DNA of 64,000 nucleotides from Crotalaria pallida (GCA_037953625.1 CM075652.1:38310501-38374500), one strand, 5' to 3'. Shown: positions 46,960 through 57,915, counted from the first letter of the stretch. Made by a program: numbers and translations. The notes: a model not told the origin generated them from the sequence alone.

Positions 46960-48412
46960 TGTTGATGTCCCAGCAAGTGGACTGGGTCAACGAGTAATAT
47001 AGTCTATGGAAGACCGAATATCGTCTCACAGGGAGTTGTGTTTTTAGTATATTTTCACCTTAATGTGATTAAAAATAAATCCTATAACTAAAAAGTGTTT
47101 AAATTAAAATTCAGATTTGAAACTATTAATTAACTAAACTAATTAATTGCTGAAATTAAATAAAAACTTGAGAAACTATGGGAGAAAGTGGTTAGGAACG
47201 TTGGTTGCATTGTAGGTTTCACGTATTCAATTATAATTTAGATTTTCCTTTAATTCATGGACAATTCCTCTCAAATAGCAATAGTTAGATCTCTCTAACA
47301 TTAACCTTATTCTCTAAATACTTAATCCTTGATCTCTCAACAAATTACAATATTAGAAAATATCATATTCAGCACAAGGGAATTACCAAGTCAATAATCA
47401 TTTAATCATATCTCTATAACTAAACTGATTATACCGTTAATTGCAAGGCATATTCAAAATCCTAACTCTCGTTAGAATTAAGAGATCCAAACATAAATTG
47501 ATCAGGTTTACGTATTCAATAAAAACTCAATTAACGCATGAATTAAAAACAGGAAAACTCTAAATCATAAATTGAAATAAGCTACGCCATACAAATTCAC
47601 CGTGTTCCTAACACGAGGGTTTTAGTTACACATAGAAATAAGAAGAATGAAAAACATAATAGGGAAATTCATAGACAAATTACCTCAAATTCTTCAATCT
47701 CCACTTGCTTCAAAGTATTGGTAATCTCCCTCTTCAATTCTAATTTCTGTTTTCTCCTCTAATTGGCTGCCTAACCTAGTTCTAAATATGCATATTTAAA
47801 AGATAAAACTAATCCTAATTGAATTGGAGCAAAACTGATCCGGAAGTGGCCCAATTGGGCTTTCTCATGTCCGACACTCAACTCCGGCCCTGATTTTGAT
47901 CCTAAATATTGATGAATTTGAGCAAGGCTATTTCTGGGAAAGTTGTAGATCTTTTCCTTAGCTTTAAAATGATACCAAGATCGCCTTATTTGGATAAGCG
48001 TAGCTCAAGTTATGGCCAAAATATCGAGCAGCGTCACTTTCACGCGGTATTCGCGCCTGGGGCGCATCCGTCCTCACGCCTGGGGCGCGCACGGGTACTG
48101 CACAATTTCAGCATGCGCGCCCCAGACTATTTTGGGCACTACGGACTGCTCCGGACTCCGTTTTACTCTGTTCTTAGACCGTTTCGAAACTCTTTTCATC
48201 CTCTATCCAAGTCCATCAATATATTTTGCATTTAAGCTCCATAAGTACCTGAAACATACCCAAAAAGGATCAAAACGTTCCAAGGGTTCAAAACTAAGAA
48301 CTATTTCTAAGAATTAACAAAAAGTCCTACAAAATACTTGAGAAACAAGCTAAACACATAGTAAAAGGGAGTCAAATCAATGCTCAAAACACTATATATT
48401 GGACCCAAATCA
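46960..48412 (-). repeat. E11 3' LTR
   Basis: It holds GCGCCTGGGGCGC-type words at 48048-48125. It is nearly identical to 51228-52695. Confidence 0.9.
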
Positions 48413-48427
48413 CTCCCCCAAACTTAT
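48413..48427 (-). promoter_or_regulatory. E11 polypurine tract
   Basis: The minus strand reads AAGTTTGGGGGAG beside the 3' LTR. Two further copies lie at 49652-49665 and 50220-50233. Confidence 0.8.
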
Positions 48428-50349
48428 CATTTTGCATGTCCCAGGCAAAAGTAAAATAAAATTCTAAACAAAAGACAAACTCCCTAAATCAACATATATA
48501 TACCTCATCTAAGACTTCGACTCATGACTCAAACACATATTATCACAAACTATTTACACAATCACAAACTAGTAAGAGTAACAAATCCAATCAGAACTCA
48601 GGACTAGTGAACACTCTCAACCTCTCAAATGTTTCTCTCAAAAGTGTATAAGGGCTTATATTTTCAATTCACTCAAGTTCAACAATGATAATGTGTTACC
48701 ATAGGCTTGACCATAGACCAAAATCGCCACTGAAATTTTTGAATGCATGCACAAATCAAAATGTCTTATTTTTTTGTTGTAATGGGGCCAGGCTAAAGTG
48801 TTAGGTGGGATATAAGAAAGAAGGGATAAAACTAAGGGCTAAATGCAAAGCAAATTTCCCTCAAAAATTATGAATGAGCAACTAGTAGTATTACAATGAA
48901 TCACAACTCAATTCACAACTTTATTATTCTTCTCACTTTTCAATTTTAATTCCTCTACTCTCTTCCTTTTCACTTTCATTCAATTTATTTTTTTACATCA
49001 TTTTTTTTTCATTGGAAGAGGAGTAGGCACATAACACTTTTCACTTTTTTTTTTCTTTTGCATTACATTCCACTTAATTGCTCATCCAAAATTCTCAAGG
49101 TACTCACAATAAAATCAATGCAATAATTACAGGGTACCAAAGAAAAATCATATAATCTCATTAGGCTCAAAGTGGGCAACTAAGGGAACAATTTTCAATG
49201 CAACATCTGAAGGCCTCAAAAACACACCTAAGTGCCTTAATCATTTTCATGCATGCAATCAATCATCAATTTTGAAATGGTCACACGTCAAGTTCTAGAA
49301 CAACAATATCAAAGTGAACACACTCATGAAAGAATAGGAGTCTCAATATCAGAATATTTCAATAAAATTTATACCCCTCAATAGGCTCAAAAACTCACTT
49401 GGCTAAAGTCCATTCACTAATCACAAGTTCTGAAAGCATTTGTCAAAATAACCAGTTCACAACAGTATTTACAGCTCAATCAAATAGAGTCCAAAGTCAA
49501 TGAGTCTAAGTCCTAAACTAAGTATGTACATGCATCATCAGAGAAAAAGTCCTAAGGTTAGAAAAATTATCTACTCTTGCTAAGGACACAAACCAATACC
49601 AAAGATATGAGAGGAAAATTCAGATCTGAAAAAAAAATTATTTTGTATATACTCCCCCAAACTTAAATGTTGGCTTGTCCTCAAGCAAACTAATCTAGCC
49701 TAAAAACTACAAAATAAAAATTAAAACCACCTAAGAAAGCTGGACAATATTTTTGTAAGATACAGGTCCTGGGGTGCAATATTGAAAAAATTGGGGCTAA
49801 TGAGGTCTAAATCCTAAAAATGCAAATCTAATTCTAAAATAAATCTATCCCTAAAAAATAGGAAATAAAAAAAACGAAAATAAATAAAAAAATAAAAAAA
49901 TCTATTCTAAAAATAATCCTAAAAAGATAAATCTAATCCTAAAAAGATAAAAACAAAATTATAAAAAGATATAAAACTAATCTAATCCTAAAAGATAAGA
50001 TAAAAAAAATATCTATTGCTAAAAATAAGATAAAAATAAAAAAAAATTTCCTAGAGATAAAGATAAATCTAATCCTAAAAGATAAGGTGGTAGAATCAGA
50101 ATTCGACCCCAAAACTTATTTTCTGCACCCCACAATCCTTGATTTCAGTTTTTTTTTTAGAAACGAACACTAAAAACTATTCTCCTAAACTAAAATCAAC
50201 TAATAAATGGAGTTAGGAACTCCCCCAAACTTATTTACCTGTGTCACATGAACAACTAAAAGTAGTTCTAGAGAGCACCTCATTAGTAGTTACTTATAGA
50301 AAATTCCAACTCCTTATTCACTTAAAAAAAATAAACAAATATTACACTA
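48428..50349 (-). other. E11 non-coding interior
   Basis: It matches the E3 interior through most of its length (pyrimidine tracts near 48920-49060, AGATAAA runs at 49800-50090). No gene is seen. Confidence 0.7.
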
Positions 50350-51117
50350 CTACATAATTACAAAAAATCCACCAGGATCCCAAATTCTATGGCTCAACAC
50401 CCATGTGATATAGGAATAACAAGTTACTCCCATGTCCCATGGGAATGAGCAGGGATGATGATGAAATAAGGAAATTTTGAAAAGGAATTTAAACCCACCA
50501 GGGTCAAAAGGTACATTCCTTACATCATGCATCATCATAGAGAATTTGTCTTTTTCCCCACTCATGAAGGTGTAAAGTTCATGAACAAGGGAAACAAAAT
50601 TTTTAGGATCTTTATTCATCCATGTGTACAACAATGACTCATGTTGATGTTTTGGAAAAACATCATACAAATTCAAGGGTCGAACATAATTGAAAAATTT
50701 TGAATCATCCACACATGCTAAGGATTTAACACAATTTTTAAGTTCAGAAAATTCAGCACGCAAGGATGAGTCAAATTTTTCTACTATTATTCTATCCCCA
50801 TCTGTTTTGTTTTGTTTCACCTCTTCTACCTCATGATGCACCTCAATTTCTTTTTCTTCTTCAAAATTTTCAGAGAAGTTAGTACTTGAGTCTTCCTTAA
50901 TGGAGAACTCTTGTACCAACTTTTTTATGGAAGCTTTCTTATATAATTTTTCAATCTCATACTTTTGTACCACCCCTATGATAGATTTCTTATACGCATT
51001 GAAGTACAATTCCTCAATCTCGAAAATCGAGGTGTTTGCATCATAAGTAAGAGGAGATGAATTCAAAACAAAATTAAAAAAATTAACTCTACATGAGGCA
51101 TTATTGTACATTACCAT
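50350..51117 (-). CDS. E11 single ORF (gag-position, unknown family protein)
   Basis: The intact frame is 255 codons from ATG at 51117 (an earlier non-ATG extension is ignored). It has a Tyr/Lys-rich helical N-terminus (IEELYFNAYKKS), an acidic middle (ENFEEEKEIEVHHEVEEVKQ), then DSKFFNYVRPLNLYDV and LVHELYTFMSGEKDKF. The C-terminus PWDMGVTCY...ITWVLSHRIWDPGGF is nearly the same as that of the E3 frame, while the middles differ. DPGGF occurs twice (also FDPGGFKFLF). The first frame after the PBS suggests gag, but there is no zinc knuckle and no domain I recognise. Confidence 0.6.
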   Translation of the reverse strand: MVMYNNASCRVNFFNFVLNSSPLTYDANTSIFEIEELYFNAYKKSIIGVVQKYEIEKLYKKASIKKLVQEFSIKEDSSTNFSENFEEEKEIEVHHEVEEVKQNKTDGDRIIVEKFDSSLRAEFSELKNCVKSLACVDDSKFFNYVRPLNLYDVFPKHQHESLLYTWMNKDPKNFVSLVHELYTFMSGEKDKFSMMMHDVRNVPFDPGGFKFLFKISLFHHHPCSFPWDMGVTCYSYITWVLSHRIWDPGGFFVIM

Positions 51118-51204
51118 TAAGATCAAAAGAAAAATAAAAATAAAGAAAAATAGAATTTACTAATAACTACACTAAGTACCAAAAATAAACTAAAGAAAAC
51201 TACT

Positions 51205-51221
51205 CCCCGGCAACGGCGCCA
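51205..51221 (-). promoter_or_regulatory. E11 primer-binding site (tRNA-Asp)
   Basis: The minus strand reads TGGCGCCGTTGCCGGGG, six bases from the LTR at 51228, as in E3. Confidence 0.9.
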
Positions 51222-51227
51222 AAAACT

Positions 51228-52695
51228 TGTTGATGTGCCAGCAAGTGGACTGGGTCAACGAGTAATATAGTCTATGGAAGACCGAATATCGTCCCACAGG
51301 GAGTTGTGTTTTTAGTATATTTTCACCTTAATGTAATTAAAAATAAATCATATAACTAAAATGTGTTTAAATTAAAATTCAGATTTGAAACTATTAATTA
51401 ACTAAACTAATTAATTGCTGAAATTAAATAAAAACTTGAGAAACTATGGGAGAAAGTGGTTAGGAACGTTGGTTGCATTGTAGGTTTCACGTATTCAATT
51501 ATAATTTAGATTTTCCTTTAATTCATGGACAATTCCTCTCAAATAGCAATAGTTAGATATCTCTAACATTACCCTTATTCTCTAAATACTTAATCCTTGA
51601 TCTCTCAACAAATTACAATATTAGAAAATATCATATTCAGCACAAGGGAATTACCAAGTCAATAATCATTTAATCATATCTCTATAACTAAACTGATTAT
51701 ACCGTTAATTGCAAGGCCTATTCAAAATCCTAACTCTCGTTAGAATTAAGAGATCCAAACATAAATTGATCAGGTTTACGTATGCAATAAAAACTCAATT
51801 AACGCATGAATTAAAAACAGGAAAACTCTAAATCATAAATTGAAATAAGCTACGCCATACAAATTCACCGTGTTCCTAACACGAGGGTTTTAGTTACACA
51901 TAGAAATAAGAAGAATGAAAAACATAATTGGGAATTTCATAGACAAATTACCCCAAATTCTTCAATCTCCACTTGCTTCAAAGTATTGGTAAATCCCTCT
52001 TCAATTCTAATTTCTGTTTTCTCCTCTAATTGGCTGCCTAACCTAGTTCTAAATATGCATCTTAAAAAGATAAAACTAATCCTAATTGAATTGGAGCAAA
52101 ACTGATCCGGAAGTGGCCCAATTGGGCTTTCTCATGTCTGACACTCAACTTCGGCCCTGATTTTGACCCTAAATATGGATGAATTTTAGCAAGGCTATTT
52201 CTGGCAAAGTTGTAGATCTTTTCCTTAGCTTTAAAATGATATCAAGATCGCCTTATTTGGATAATAGGAGCTCAAGTTATGGCCAAAATACCGAGCAGCG
52301 TCACTTTCACATGGTTTGCGCGCCTGGGGCGCATCCGTCCTCACGCCGGGGGCGCGCACGCTTACTGCACAATTTCAGCATGCGCGCCCCGGACTGTTTT
52401 GGGCGCTACGGATTGCTCCGGACTCCGTTTTTACTCCGTTCTTGGACCGTTTCGAAGCTCTTTTCATCCTCTATCCAAGTCCATCAATATATTTTGCATT
52501 TAAGCTCTATAAGTACCTGAAACATACCCAAAAAGGATCAAAACGTTCCAAGGGTTCAAAACTAAGAACTATTTCTAAGAATTAACAAAAAGTCCTACAA
52601 AATACTTGAGAAACAAGCTAAACACATAGTAACTAAACACATAGTAAAAGGGAGTCAAATCAATGCTCAAAACACTATATATTGGACCCAAATCA
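51228..52695 (-). repeat. E11 5' LTR
   Basis: It is 1468 bp. It has a short duplication AACACATAGTA at about 52620-52645 that the other LTR lacks, and GCGCGCC/GGCGCGC words at 52317-52388. Confidence 0.9.
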
Positions 52696-53489
52696 GTTTT
52701 TCACAAAAGTTGCAGCATTAGAAGGTAATCGATTAACATCTTCAAGTAATCGATTACTGTCACCTAAATGACCAGTTCAAGGAAGTAATCCATTACAAGA
52801 ATCTAATTAATCAATTACTTACTCTCTGGTTACAGGTTGCATCAAGTAATCGAATATTCCAGAAGGGGTAATCGATTAGTCTACAATAAAAACAGATTTT
52901 CATGAAAAAGTTGTAACCAAAGGTTTTCGCAAAACATTTTTCACAAAGAATTTCCTGGAGCAGATGTTTAAAAAAAAAACTTCTAGGTTTTAAGAATAAA
53001 CACAAGTACCATCATCATATAGTTATAACTAAGTGCTTGAGAAAATATCAGATGCCTTACAAAGATTTCTAAGCCTAAAGACTAGATCTTCAACTTGCAT
53101 AACATCTTTGCAATCTTCAATGTACCTGAACCTGTTAACCAAATATTTGAAATTTGTTGTGTCATCATCAAAACCACAAAAGGGAAAACATGAGTTTCAA
53201 CACTCAGTTTCAACACAGTCAACGTTGCAACCACCTCACCACCACGGGGCCATGGCTGTGACTCATATATTTGGTGCAGAGGGCGCTCCCTTAAAACTAG
53301 ACTAGCAAGAGCGCACCGCATGACAGTAGATGCAGTACAGATAGCGTCCATTTATTTATATCATCTGTAGTACTTGTACGCTTGTAATGGGCACCCCCAC
53401 AAAATCGGGCTGATCAAAGGCGCACCCCCCCCCCCCCCCTCCCTTGTCTATAGAAATAATATCAGCATTTCACTACAAGAAAAACCCTT

Positions 53490-53790
53490 TATTGCAACGA
53501 CAAAAGTCGTTGCAAAAAACCAAAAGTCGTTGCTGGTAAAGCCGTTGCAAAAGGGTATAGCAACGACTTTCTTCGTTGTTATAAAAACAGCTTTCAGCAA
53601 CGACATAGGTCGTTGCATAAAAGATGTCGTTCCTAAACAAGGTTGCCAAAGCTGTTACATGTAATATATTTCGCAACGACACCTTTGACTTCTGCAACGA
53701 CACACATTATCGTTGCAGAACACCTTTGACTTCTGCAACGACATGTCGTTGCAAAACACATTTTGCTTTTGAAACAACAAAATTGTCGTT
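53490..53790. repeat. E12 left subterminal repeat array
   Basis: There are many copies of GCAACGAC and GTCGTTGC in both directions. Such arrays are the usual transposase-binding region of CACTA elements. Confidence 0.8.
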
Positions 53791-54470
53791 GCAATAGCCT
53801 TTGTTTAATTTTAAAAAAATATTTGACTAAATAAATCTTGTGTATGCTTCAAATTCTGAATTTTTAATAGGGTTACATAACTACCTAATTTATATAACAC
53901 ATTAAACAAAAATATTTGACCAAATAAATCTTTTTCATGCTTCAAATTTTGAAGTATTTTTAATAATACTAAACAAGTGCTAAACTTAAAACATATAAGT
54001 GAGACAAAACCTCATCCAATTTTTGTAAGTTGTGTTTATACAAGACTCAAAATAAGACAAAAAATCTCTAATATCCTTTTTACTCTACTCCACCGCCAAC
54101 GCCAGCTATCCATCTTTGGCGCTTTACATGCTCAAGACCTGAAATTGATAAATCCAGCCAAAATTTTATTCAGTTTCCAAAAAACCATAATTCAATAACC
54201 AATCCAGTAATAATTTATATAAGTAAACATAATAGTGAGAAAATTATAAAGTGCGTTAAAATTTCATGACAAAGAACATGAAGACACAATGTAGAGTAGT
54301 CTTAGTATATTTTAATTGCAATGAAAGCCTCAAAAGAAATAAGATCTTCTGGTCTCTGAGTATAATCCCCAATCAAGTTTAGTTTGTTATTAGTAGCAAT
54401 ATGCTTTCTGTGGCATGAATGAGGAAGCAACACAATAATAGATTTATGAGCTAACAATAATATTACCAAC
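53791..54470 (-). other. E12 interior, no exon recognised
   Basis: This is AT-rich sequence that may be the 3' UTR or further intron of the captured HAD fragment. Nothing coding is recognised. Confidence 0.4.
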
Positions 54471-54987
54471 CTGAAAATAATTATTGAGCCTCATTCGTTC
54501 CAAAGCTTCTACCATATTTCTTCTATCAAGACTTGATACAACAACACAAGGAATATGAGCTTTATTAATTGCATCCAACTAGTCCTTGAGGCTTTCGATT
54601 GGTCTTTCAAACTAGGCAAAGTAACATGCAAGAAATGTCAGGTTTAACCCCCTGAAACTCTTTATTATAGCCATCAGAATAAATCAAGGAAACAACTTAC
54701 TCTTAGAAGATTATCATAATATATCTGAGAGAACCTTGAATTCAGTCTATCCAGCTCACTTTCTGCCTTATTTGAGAGAAAATGCTGCAAATTAGGAAAG
54801 GTTAGCAAGCGAAAATTAGATGTGTTTAGAGCACTGCTTAATATTTCTTATGAAGGCATTATCCCTAAGAAAGAATTTCTTCAAAGTTCAATGCCCACAT
54901 AAAACCAACTAACCTTTTGCAACACTTGATCAGAACCTCCATAAAGCATTAATCTTTGTATAATACCATCTTCAGGAATATCCTTTC
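54471..54987 (-). pseudogene. Captured HAD-type hydrolase fragment (three exons)
   Basis: Minus-strand exons 54987-54914, 54784-54701 and 54611-54471 join in phase with AG/GT borders. They read GKDIPEDGIIQRLMLYGGSD; HFLSNKAESELDRLNSRFSQ plus IYYDNLLR; and FERPIESLKD, stop, LDAINKAHIPCVVVSSLDRR plus NMVEALERMRLNNYFQ. The last part carries HAD motif II (CVVVSS) and the LDRRNM...ALERM...YF pattern of plant chloroplast HAD phosphatases (PYRP2-like, from memory). One premature TAG replaces the expected Trp in LKDW. Motifs I and III are absent, so the product would not be active. Confidence 0.65.
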
Positions 54988-55187
54988 CTGCATAAGAAAT
55001 GTTATAAATTATAATCTTTGCATTAGAAATATTATATTTCCAATGTTTTCCATTTCTGAATGGCGATGGTATCCTTTTATGTCTATTTCATTCAATCCAT
55101 GTAAACCATTGTGCTAAAGATCAATCCAACAAGTCCCACTTTCAAAACAATTAAGACATAAATATTTGAGAAAAGGAGTGATTATAC

Positions 55188-55614
55188 ATTATATCCTTTT
55201 ATTTCCACTTTGTTCAATCCATCTAATTCAAGGCGGTAAAGATCATCCCATCTATGTCCCACAAAAACATTAAATGTACCCTCTTTTGAGGCCAGCTGTT
55301 TCAATACATTCCTCATCAGAACTCGAGTATCAGCCTGAAACAAATTACATAATGTTATCAGTGAATAAATTTAAACTGACTAGTCGCATGATATTATGTA
55401 GTATGTATGACCATGCTCTACTTAAGACTTACGGTCATCATAGCCAGCCCGACAAGTAGTCAACAATCAGAAGTCAGAAAAATACAAATATTCTTTCTGA
55501 TTGCAATAAATATCAGAAACCCAATTTATCAGCAAAGACAAAACTATCTATCACGGTTTTATCCTCTCTTAGCCAATTGAGATACGCCCGAGCATCTTTT
55601 GATGGCCCACTATA
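55188..55614 (-). pseudogene. Captured exons of an unidentified gene
   Basis: Two minus-strand blocks follow AG acceptors. 55614-55549 reads YSGPSKDARAYLNWLREDKT plus VIDS. 55334-55188 reads ADTRVLMRNVLKQLASKEGT, then FNVFVGHRWDDLYRLELDGL and NKVEIKGYN before a GTATAA donor. I do not recognise the family. The phase does not fit the next HAD exon, so it is probably a separate capture or lacks an exon between. Confidence 0.45.
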
Positions 55615-55634
55615 CTGCAATAATATATCAAATC

Positions 55635-56670
55635 AGCAAGCATATTAGCAATTCAGTTAACAAGAGTTAGAGGTAGAATTAGCAATTCAGCATAGCATGT
55701 ACTTTCTGAAACTTGAGTTAGTGAATTCAATTCATTGTATCTCTGTCTGAGTTCTAAGTTCTATCACAGTTTTATCAGTTCACCAATAACCATCATCAAA
55801 TTTCAATATGGATTTCCTATGTTTGAAAGATTAATTTGCATACCTGGATGTTTAAATAAATAGAATCTTGAATTCCAACATTTTGTTTCTGCTATGAATA
55901 CACAGAAGCATGCACCCTGTGCCCTGTGGACATGGACATAAGAACCATGTTGATATTTGGCCATACAAAAAAAAGTCAGCAAAAGAAACCTGAAAATAGT
56001 AAAGGATTTCTAAGAGAAGTTTCTAATTGATCTTTCGTGCGCCAATTGCTATCCTAGCATAGAATTGTCAATTTCAACCAGAATACCAGGCAAAGCATTT
56101 ATAAGATTCTTAGGGTGGAGGAGTATGAGATCCGACCATAAAAAGTGACATGTTAGTACTTACTGCTTAGAGTTAGTTTTATTTAATGAAACCGGCTTGC
56201 CACGTGCATGGTATAAGAGGCTCTGTGGCTAATTGAATCCTCTCACCCATCACCTGCAAGCCTGAACCAATGAAGAAATCAAGATCTTCTAGCCTCCAGC
56301 CTTCAACTGGCTCCACTTTATATAGCCACTCAATCACACAATGGATAAAAAATCAATGATCTTCTAGCTCTCTGCTGCAATTTTTTTGGGAGCATTACAA
56401 ATGCATATCCCATATATATTTCTGCACTAAATTTAGAAACATAACAGCAGAAAAAAACAAGAAAAAAATCAATGAAATACACAAACAAGTTAAAACATAC
56501 ACAATGGTAATATAATTTATGTCATTAGCTATGTTGGCAGCAAAGCCTCCACTTCTTTTAGATCTGCTTATACAACGAACTAGCCACAGACTTTTTTTTC
56601 AACCAAAATTGCTTCCATATTAACTTGCAAGCATCCTATATTACAACTGGCATATTAGTAAAACAAATAC
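55635..56670 (-). other. E12 interior, intron-like
   Basis: This is AT-rich DNA between exon blocks. I see no exon I can defend. Confidence 0.4.
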
Positions 56671-57915
56671 CTTCAAACTCATCCAGTGAAGCTTTAATTA
56701 AAGACAAGAGGCTAATATCAGCAGCAGGTTCATGTGTCATATCAGCTAGTGTTGAGAACCTGTACAGGACTGTCAATCAGAAGTCAAGAAACCCAATAAA
56801 GTTCTGACGAAATGAAAGAAAAACTAGAAGCATAAAAACTGTACATGATTCCCCATGTTGCTTAAAGTGAGATTTTTCAATTTACTGAAGAAAACAACCT
56901 GAAAATACCAAAAACTTTCTAGCAAGAGAAAAGCTGGAAATAAAATCTGCCATCAATTTTCTACAACATATGGTTTCCCTTTAACTTTAAGGGGCCTAGA
57001 TAAATGAGAACTGAACAGGACAACAAGTACCTGTAAATCTGGTGCTCTGTGTGGCTGACCATACCACTCTTCATACTACTGAACAGGTTATTTGGGCATA
57101 GATTATATTTTGGAGCTTAGAAAGTTAGAAAGTGAGGAACACACAAAGATACAATAATACAACACATACAAGAGAAGATTGAAGTTCCACTAAGCAAAAA
57201 TAATACTACTACTTAGCAAAATAGTAGTAACAAATAGTTGAACCAGAAAATTTGTAAGGGAGTACAATTCATGCAGAGTGGTATGTTGTAGTTGTTGGGT
57301 CACATCAGTTAATAGACAACTTTCACTCATAAAGGCACACTGAAAAAATGCCTTGGTGTTGATGAAAAAAATAGCATTGAAACTTAATTACAAGTACTTA
57401 AAAGAGGATTTGTCAATGCTGAATTTAACACAATGCCAACTGAATTTAGTAATGCAATGTCAACCTTTTCCCAAAGAAGATAAAAGAAGTCACCTCTTTT
57501 TTCAAACCCATAAGAGTTCAAGAAACCCCACACCTTCCTTTAAACTCCCAACTCTTTCCTGTTAAAAAAATTATCAGAAAAGTATAGCCAATAAAAGCAT
57601 CAAGTCCAGCATAATACTCATGAATCAAAGATGCTACTTGTTGAGCTCTATTGAAAGTATTGTTACTGGATGAAAATGCTTGTTAACTAAAACAATATTA
57701 TTCCAGATTATTACCAAAACTAAAAGAACCTAACAAATATGACAGTTTCTGAAAAGACTAAATACTACTTAAGAGAAAAAAGAATGAACTCATAAGCTTA
57801 TAAAACATACCATGTGGGAGACCGAAATAGTTATATCTGAACAAAGCTTAGCAAGTGAACAAAGCTTGCTTCTATCACCTTTCTTGCTCTCCAGGATCTC
57901 AGATATTTGAGCCAT
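56671..57915 (-). pseudogene. Captured exons of another unidentified gene
   Basis: Minus-strand blocks: 57915-57811 starts at ATG (MAQISEILESKKGDRSKLCS, then LAKLCSDITISVSHM) and ends at a GTATG donor. 57078-57031 reads SSMKSGMVSHTEHQIY. 56760-56671 reads FSTLADMTHEPAADISLLSL then IKASLDEFEG. The last two join in phase across GT/AG borders (QIY-R-FSTLAD), which supports real exons. I do not recognise the family; database comparison of the joined peptide would decide. Confidence 0.5.

Larger units (their letters stand above)
46960..52695 (-). mobile_element. E11: complete non-autonomous Athila-like element
   Basis: The LTRs are 46960-48412 and 51228-52695 (1453 and 1468 bp), TGTTGATGTSCC...CCAAATCA. 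The tRNA-Asp primer site is at 51221-51205 and the polypurine tract at 48427-48413. One intact ORF (51117-50350) follows the primer site. The target copies are GCTTT (46955-46959) and GTTTT (52696-52700). The empty site in the other E10 LTR reads GTTTT, so the left copy has one mutation. It is in the same family as E3, with similar non-coding DNA but a longer and different ORF. No pol is present. Confidence 0.92.
40298..53215 (-). mobile_element. E10: non-autonomous copia-type LTR retrotransposon, interrupted by E11
   Basis: The LTRs are 40298-41840 (3', 1543 bp) and 45904-53215 (5', about 1.57 kb without E11). They start TGTTGGAATAATTGG and end GAGTTTCAACA. The target duplication CAGTC is at 40293-40297 and 53216-53220. 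A Met primer site lies at 45901-45890 and a polypurine tract at 41853-41841. The minus-strand order is LTR, PBS, copia gag (45804-44839), repeat-word DNA, an env-position ORF (43742-42660), non-coding DNA, PPT, LTR. Protease, integrase and RT are absent. The layout resembles SIRE-type copia elements that lost pol. Confidence 0.9.
45904..53215 (-). repeat. E10 5' LTR, interrupted by E11
   Basis: The parts are 45904-46959 and 52696-53215. It carries one more AATCGATTA unit than the other LTR (52729-52750) and a 13-bp terminal duplication CTCAGTTTCAACA (53203-53215). Confidence 0.88.

Noticed and set aside
57353..57565. 70-codon plus-strand frame in the CACTA element
   Set aside because: Opposite strand to the captured exons, intronic and AT-rich; no recognisable motif.
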